In this document: positions 58,959 through 64,000 of the stretch, piece after piece
How positions within the stretch are numbered: position 1 is the first letter of the stretch
Layout: each line of letters starts with the position of its first letter
Assembly (NCBI GenBank): GCA_028023455.1
Contig: JAQFVV010013063.1
Span: forward strand, 220,680-284,679
DNA length: 64,000 bases
Source: Epiperipatus broadwayi
Lineage: Eukaryota > Onychophora > Udeonychophora > Euonychophora > Peripatidae
Direction: 5' to 3'
Program-made: the position numbers and the translations under genes
Notes under the pieces: generated by a model
The model's input: only the letters and a program-made list of their open reading frames with translations
The model's database searches: none
What the model was told of the DNA's origin: nothing

Positions 58959-59087
58959 CTTCGTAAAAGAACAATTACCAGCATACTCCTCATTTGGAGA
59001 TGCTTCAGAGACGGTCTCGAAAATCAAAATAACACAGATTATAAATGACATAATAATAAATAAAGCCTGTCTATTTATCATATACAT
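58959..59087 (-). CDS. Candidate first coding exon with signal peptide
   Basis: On the minus strand ATG at 59087 (or the in-frame ATG at 59081) follows an in-frame TAA and opens a frame that ends exactly at AAG followed by GTAAAA (donor at 58958). The product starts MYMINRQ, continues with a hydrophobic run (ALFIIMSFIICVILIF), then ETVSEA, a plausible signal-peptidase site, and SPNEEYAGNCSFTK. This is the layout of exon 1 of a small secreted protein. No family was recognised. A TATAAAA lies about 41 bp upstream of the ATG. Chance remains possible in AT-rich DNA. Confidence 0.4.
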
Positions 59088-59127
59088 TAATTATGACAAG
59101 CAATAAAAAAGAAACAAAAGTTATTAG

Positions 59128-59134
59128 TTTTATA
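59128..59134 (-). promoter_or_regulatory. Possible TATA box of the 59-kb candidate gene
   Basis: TATAAAA on the minus strand, 41 bp before the first ATG. In such AT-rich sequence this motif is common, so the call rests only on its position. Confidence 0.2.
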
Positions 59135-59139
59135 ACTTA

Positions 59140-60980
59140 AAGTAAAAGTTCACTTGCAAAGCTCGGTTCCAGGTTTACGAAACAATATGGGACACATTCC
59201 AAACTGAATTTAAACTAAAATGCACTTCTGCAGTATAACTTAAAAAATATAAGCATAACTTAAATATGCCCAGCACCTTTCAGTTTTCATAGCATATCTA
59301 TTTGAGGTACCAAATCACACACAAGCAGTTAATTTCTCTTTTATTATACAGAAAATATACCAAATTCTCCGTTGTAGTTCTGGATTAAATACGCAATTAT
59401 CTTTAGTATTTTCTGAATAGCATTTAACATTTTAAACTGTCCTTAGTAATTCCATAATTAATAATGCTTTGTTGTATATTCCATCCTTATTGAAGAGAAC
59501 AAAAATTACCTGCATTTCTGTCCTTCTATTCAATCTAAACAGAAGTAGCTTACATTTTATTTCCTCAATTTAACAATACGTATTAGTTCCAGAAATATCA
59601 AATAAATGAATACTGTTATCTCCTTACAATGAACTCAAACATAGGATGATCTATCAAAATAGACATATCCTTAAGTCTATGTATAATCTTCACAAAAACA
59701 CAATGCGAAAAATAGTGAGAAATTAGAATATATTCCGTAGTATAGTTCTGCATGCGGTTTCCATATATATAAAAATAAAACACATTGCTTAATGATACAA
59801 CAATAACATTTATGTAAACCATTCTTATTTAAAATGGCAATTAAGTGAAATAATGTAGACTGGATGTTATTAACATACATTTTTGAAAAGAGTAATAGTT
59901 ATAAAGGAATTTATTCAGAGATGTTTAAATTGAAGAGAGTAAATCTGACATACCTTTTTTTAAAACCTTAGAATTGCATTTTTAATTAATTTTTTTCCAT
60001 AATAAAGTTCTGAAGCTCCTTTGGAAGTTTTTACTCTAAAGTCTTTTCAAAGTCAATTTGACTTCAGCAACTGGCTTTAATTTTTACAATACATGAACCA
60101 CTGTTTACTGGTTACAATTACATTACAAAGAGCCAATTTTCTATTGGAGATCTTTGTTAAAAACTCTCTTTAGCAAAGTTCATTTGCCTTTCCCCAGGTT
60201 ACTCCCATGCATCTTGCTAACTAACTAATTACATATGCAAAAACAAATCTTTTCAAAAAAAAATCATTTTGATTTTTAAAACTAAATGAAGACAAGAAAA
60301 AAAAATACAAATAATAAAATAAATAGCTTTTACAACCTTGAAAGAAAAATGAATATTAATTAACTATCAAATAAAAATGATTAATAATTTATTCAATTTA
60401 TAAAATAATTCATTGATCTAACTATCTATTAATCATTGGAAAGAAATATATATTTGTTAATTATTTAAGTTAACTACTATAATTTAAATGTTTTTATTGT
60501 GAATGTACTATTGTTTGCTGTTATTAAAGATGAAAAGGAAATAAAACATAATGCAGAGTCATACATGCATACACATGTACTACAACCTAAATATTGAACT
60601 ATCTTAACTAAATATAATTGAAGTGGCTATTAATTGTTGACAAAAAGATAAATATCAATGAATAAAGGATTTTGAAACTATTCAACTAACACTACAATAA
60701 TTTAAAATAACTTTGCATCTTTCTGACAAAATGTATCAATTCCATTAATAAACAACCCCCCTTCCTTACATTAAATACCTCATTAACCACAATAATACTA
60801 ATAGATACCTATCAAGTGGTCAATAAACTGTATAAGCAATCCATTTTTAAGCTTTAAGCAATCTCCAGCAAAAAAAAATTTAAAATTCTAAGACTATTTC
60901 ATTTTTTTTAATATAATATAACCATTTATTTAAGATACAAAGTATCTTAAACCCTTGTGCCCATTCAGATGGCCACAATA
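59140..60980. other. AT-rich DNA without recognised elements
   Basis: A minus-strand GCAG/GTAATT at about 59509 could be a 5' untranslated exon donor for the gene at 59.0 kb, but nothing else supports it. A small hairpin, TTAAGATAC-AAA-GTATCTTAA, is at 60934-60955. The two overlapping minus-strand frames at 59616-59880 are not called. Confidence 0.4.
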
Positions 60981-61113
60981 TATATATGAAAAAAACAAGT
61001 TAAACTTGCTAACACTTGTATTTATGATCAATAGATGGCGTTTTACCAAAAACACCGTCAAGCGTAGGTTTGTTTACATAAACGTCAGAGTAAGCATTCA
61101 CTATCTCTATCAT

Positions 61114-61176
61114 TAATTCCACCTTCAGATCATGATTTCAAGCTGATTTGCTATCATCAGTGAAGGGTAGGAATAA
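61114..61176 (-). ncRNA. Hammerhead ribozyme candidate, family 1, canonical core
   Basis: The minus strand reads UUAUUCC, CCUUCA, CUGAUGA (canonical), UAGC-AAAUC-AGCUU as stem II, GAAA, UCAUGA mini stem III, UC, UGAAGG, GGAAUU. CCUUCA/UGAAGG and AUUCC/GGAAU are perfect helices. The predicted cut is between 61128 and 61127. This is the most canonical copy in the window. Confidence 0.78.
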
Positions 61177-61509
61177 GAAACTAGATCTAAACACTAACTC
61201 TGAGCATTTATGAAACAATTTCTATTCAGCTTGCAAGCATGAATTTTTTTAGACAAGTAATGTATTCAAACTCAGCATAGCAAGCCAGATAGCTATATGG
61301 GTCTGATATCAGTTCAGTATCACCACATAGTAGAAGCCTCTGCAATATATATCATTGCAAGACAACCTCAAAAGGTATATTTATGAAAAAAAACAAGTTA
61401 ACTTGCTAATGCTTGTATTTATGATCAATAGATGGTGCTTTACCAAAAACACCATCAAGCATAGGTTTGTTTACATAAATGTCAGAGTAAGCATTCACTA
61501 TCTCTATCA

Positions 61510-61573
61510 GTAATTCCACCTTAAGATCATCATTTCAAGCTGATTTGCTATCATCAGTTAAGGGTAGGAATAA
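61510..61573 (-). ncRNA. Hammerhead ribozyme candidate, family 1, with compensatory stem I change
   Basis: Same unit 397 bp away: CCUUAA, CUGAUGA, UAGC-AAAUC-AGCUU, GAAA, UGAUGA, UC, UUAAGG, GGAAUU. Relative to the neighbour, C-to-A on the 5' strand of stem I is matched by G-to-U on the 3' strand, keeping the six-pair helix. Stem III has one mismatch. Confidence 0.72.
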
Positions 61574-61813
61574 GAAACTAGATCTAAACACTAACTCTGA
61601 GCATTTATGAAACCTTTTGAGGGTTTCTTGCAATCATATATATATTGCAGAGACTTCTACTATGTGGTGATACTGAACTGATATCAGACCCATATAGCTA
61701 GCTGAAAAGCTATGCTGAGTTTGAAGACATTACATGTCTAAAAAAATTCACGCTTGTAAGCTGAATAGAAATTATTTCATAAATGCTCAGAGTTAGTGTT
61801 TAGATCTAGTTTC

Positions 61814-61874
61814 TTAGTCCTACCCTTCACAGATGATAGCAAATCAGCTTGAAATCATGATCTGAAGTGGAATA
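61814..61874 (+). ncRNA. Hammerhead-like motif, family 1, U4 mutated
   Basis: CUUCA, CAGAUGA (U4 to A), UAGC-AAAUC-AGCUU, GAAA, UCAUGA, UC, UGAAG, UGGAAU. Structure is intact apart from the core change, which should abolish cleavage. Confidence 0.55.
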
Positions 61875-62217
61875 AATGATAAAGATAGTGAATGTTACTC
61901 CGATGTTTATGTAAACAAACCCATGCTTGATGGTGTTTTTGGTAAAACACCATCTATTGATCATAAATACAAGCATTAGCAAGTTTAACTTGTTTTTTTT
62001 TTTTTTTCATAAATGTTCCTTTTGAGGTTTTCTTGCGATGATATATATCGCAGAGGCTTCTACTATGTGGTGATACTGAACTGATATCAGACCCATATAG
62101 CTCTCTGGCTTGCTATGCTGAGTTTGAAGACATTACATGTCTAAAAAAATTCACACTTGCAAGCTGAATAGAAATTGTTTCATAAATGCTCAGTGTTCAG
62201 GTTTAGATCTAGTTTCT

Positions 62218-62280
62218 TATTTCTACCCTTCACTGATGATAGAAAATCAGCTTGAAATGATGATCTGAAGGTGGAATTAA
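62218..62280 (+). ncRNA. Hammerhead ribozyme candidate, family 1, weakened stem II
   Basis: CCUUCA, CUGAUGA, UAGA-AAAUC-AGCUU, GAAA, UGAUGA, UC, UGAAGG, GGAAUU. Core and stem I are canonical. One stem II pair (C-G) is lost by a C-to-A change. Confidence 0.62.
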
Positions 62281-62370
62281 CAATAGAGATAGTGAATGCT
62301 TACTCTGACGTTTACGTAAACAAACCTACGCTTGACGGTGTTTTTGGTAAAATGCATCTATTGATCATAT

Positions 62371-64000
62371 ATATATAGTTTTTAATTATACTATTATATA
62401 ATTTATAATTTTTGATAGATTGCCTCAACATGTAATATAAAAATAATATAATTTTATATATTTATATCATCGTTTATGAACAAACATTTTGTATCTGCAC
62501 ATACTGTATAAATTAGGTTTTTAAATATTCTAATTACTTGGTTTGTAAACCCATTATATTTGCCTGTTATTGATAAAAAAACAAGTTCTTATTTTTTGAA
62601 CAACAAAAACATTAATAAATATTTCTTGATATCTATTTTTATTGAATGTGAATGTATATTTAATAAGTACATAAATGTGAAGAATATATTTAATAAAATC
62701 TACAGTTAAATATAATTTATATATTTGTATAAAAATATAATATTAAACAAAGATTGCAAATATTTGTTAATGTAAAAGTTAAAATATTTTATAAGTAATA
62801 TACTGTAATATTAACATAAAATGTAATAAATTACTATTAATATTAAAGTATAAAGTTTATGAAGAATTTGTTAATAATTAATTTATTTTATATTTTATAA
62901 TAGTGAATTAGTAACAATATTTGTATAGTATAATTGCTTACTAATAGCAAAACTTTAACATCATAAAAGAGATTGTGCTCATATACCAATGTGTAATGCT
63001 TACTGAACTTCCATTATTTCAAAGACTTAAACTGATTGACAGACAAATACTATTAATTCAAACTTTATTTGCTTTTATTACTCCAAAAAATTACTCAAAC
63101 TTAATTTATAAATTAGCCACTTATATTTTTTTTTTAAAATCATCAACAAATTTTCTTATTGTTTATATTAATCTCTGCATTAAGAAGTTAAACAAATAAT
63201 AGCTATATTTATTTTAAATCTTATGTCCTTCATCTTTGGTGCTATTCTCAGTTCTAGTCTTAAAAATTTGTATTAGTTAAAAATCACATATTTAATACAT
63301 CTATGTTTAGAAAATACAGTTTATAATACTTTTTTTAGTGCTGTCACTATTGACAATAATATAATTTAATAAGCGATGTTATACAGACATGATAACCTAG
63401 ATAGATTTAATGTGACAAACCATTTATATATAAAGCAAGATTAAATGAGACAACCATTTTTAGATCATATTTTGTAGGTCTCTTCCACTCTTATGGTAGG
63501 CAGGATTGTCTCATAAATATAGCTGTAAAAATATAAACTTTTCCTAGCAAAGGTCAATCTAGTTCCAACCTGATCCACTAGTGTCAGTTCTGCCTTGAAC
63601 AAAAATCACAACTAAGGATGCCAACCTATGAAGCTTGTTAAGTAAATTGATTTCTCAATTATTAAGACTTATGTATTAAAAAATGCAAAATTAATTGGAA
63701 TCAAAAATTCTGTATGTAATTAAAGGATTAAAATCAGTTACACAAACACAATCCCATAATCATAGTATAGGGAGAAGACTGCTGAAGGAACTCTTCTAGA
63801 TCAGGCACTATTTTTATTTAATTCTTGTATATAATTATCATTCTACTATTTTTCCACCTCTAAACCCATAAATAATCTGAGAACAAACCCAATAATATAA
63901 AAATAATTTGAAAATTGTAGAACTTACATGTTTTTGCCAATAATTTATAAGAATCTTATAATTTTGTATTACTCTGGCATATTGTATAAGAAAATGCTTG
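62371..64000. other. AT-rich intergenic DNA, no gene seen
   Basis: No repeat or motif was recognised. The 74-codon plus frame 62975-63199 has no family resemblance. A GTAAGT-type donor on the minus strand near 63928 follows a short open frame that leaves the window, too little to call. Confidence 0.5.

Larger units (their letters stand above)
60985..62370. mobile_element. Compound PLE-like foldback of family-1 hammerhead units
   Basis: Two minus-strand units (from 60985 and 61383, period about 397 bp, the second truncated near 61617) face two plus-strand units (about 61613-61985 and 62010-62366, period about 403 bp). The ends are inverted: GATCAATAGATGG near 61023 and CATCTATTGATC near 62355. 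Units match the 48.4-49.5 kb copies (CTATATGGGTCTGATATCAG, AAACTAGATCTAAACAC, AAAAACACCRTCAAGC). Each unit contains one hammerhead motif. No ORF is present, so movement would depend on an active PLE or another source of reverse transcriptase. Confidence 0.75.

Noticed and set aside
63900-64000. Exon entering from the right edge with donor GTAAGTTCT
   Set aside because: Only about 60 nt are visible and no acceptor or peptide family supports it.

Overview
This is eukaryotic (metazoan) DNA. It is very AT-rich by eye (roughly three quarters A+T), has no bacterial-type gene organisation, carries long microsatellites, and is filled with decayed transposable elements of animal families: RTE-type LINEs, Ty3/gypsy-like LTR elements, SCAND3/ZBED-like hAT transposons and Penelope-like elements (PLEs). 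This suggests an intergenic or long-intron region of a large AT-rich invertebrate genome. The taxon cannot be fixed from the sequence. No complete protein-coding gene is present.

Layout. 0-0.9 kb: PLE-like palindrome with a C-terminal GIY-YIG-like ORF copied in both arms and a hammerhead-like motif beside it. 1.0-1.8 kb: RTE reverse-transcriptase remnant. 2.8-7.2 kb: a hairpin, a tandem repeat, a roughly 360-bp (ATCT)n tract and a second hairpin. 7.5-12.3 kb: a gypsy-like element with two diverged direct LTR-like repeats. 13.3-14 kb: PLE-like inverted pair. 17.4-20.2 kb: second gypsy-like remnant (gag-like, integrase), with a possible LTR at 22.9-24.07 kb. 25.3 kb: a candidate host exon on the minus strand. 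26.0-28.8 kb: hAT transposon. 30.7-35.5 kb: four long hairpins, each flanked by a 13-20 bp direct repeat. 37.6-39.15 kb: a second hAT element with a perfect 8-bp target duplication. 41.4 kb: RTE fragment. 42.9-50.1 kb: three compound foldback elements built from repeated units. 52.3-55.3 kb: the longest RTE LINE remnant. 57.5-59.1 kb: candidate signal-peptide exon on the minus strand. 61.0-62.4 kb: fourth compound foldback element.

The main observation is that many of these foldback units carry type-I hammerhead-ribozyme (HHR) folds. At least three sequence families have the core CUGANGA, a stem II hairpin, GAAA, a minimal stem III and a cleavage-site UH, enclosed by a complementary two-part stem I. 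The best copies are at 48524-48585 (-), 49273-49335 (+), 61114-61176 (-), 61510-61573 (-), 62218-62280 (+), 43698-43760 (-) and 47235-47298 (+). Within each family consecutive motifs of the same orientation are about 400, 430 or 490-525 bp apart, so transcripts would be divided into unit-length RNAs. PLE pseudo-LTRs are known to carry hammerhead ribozymes, and two PLE-like C-terminal ORF fragments lie inside or beside these foldbacks. A class of tailed hairpins (direct repeat, hairpin, 35-52 bp unpaired tail, direct repeat) also fits PLE-type insertion.

Everything here comes from reading the sequence by eye. Percent identities, covariance scores and database matches were not computed.
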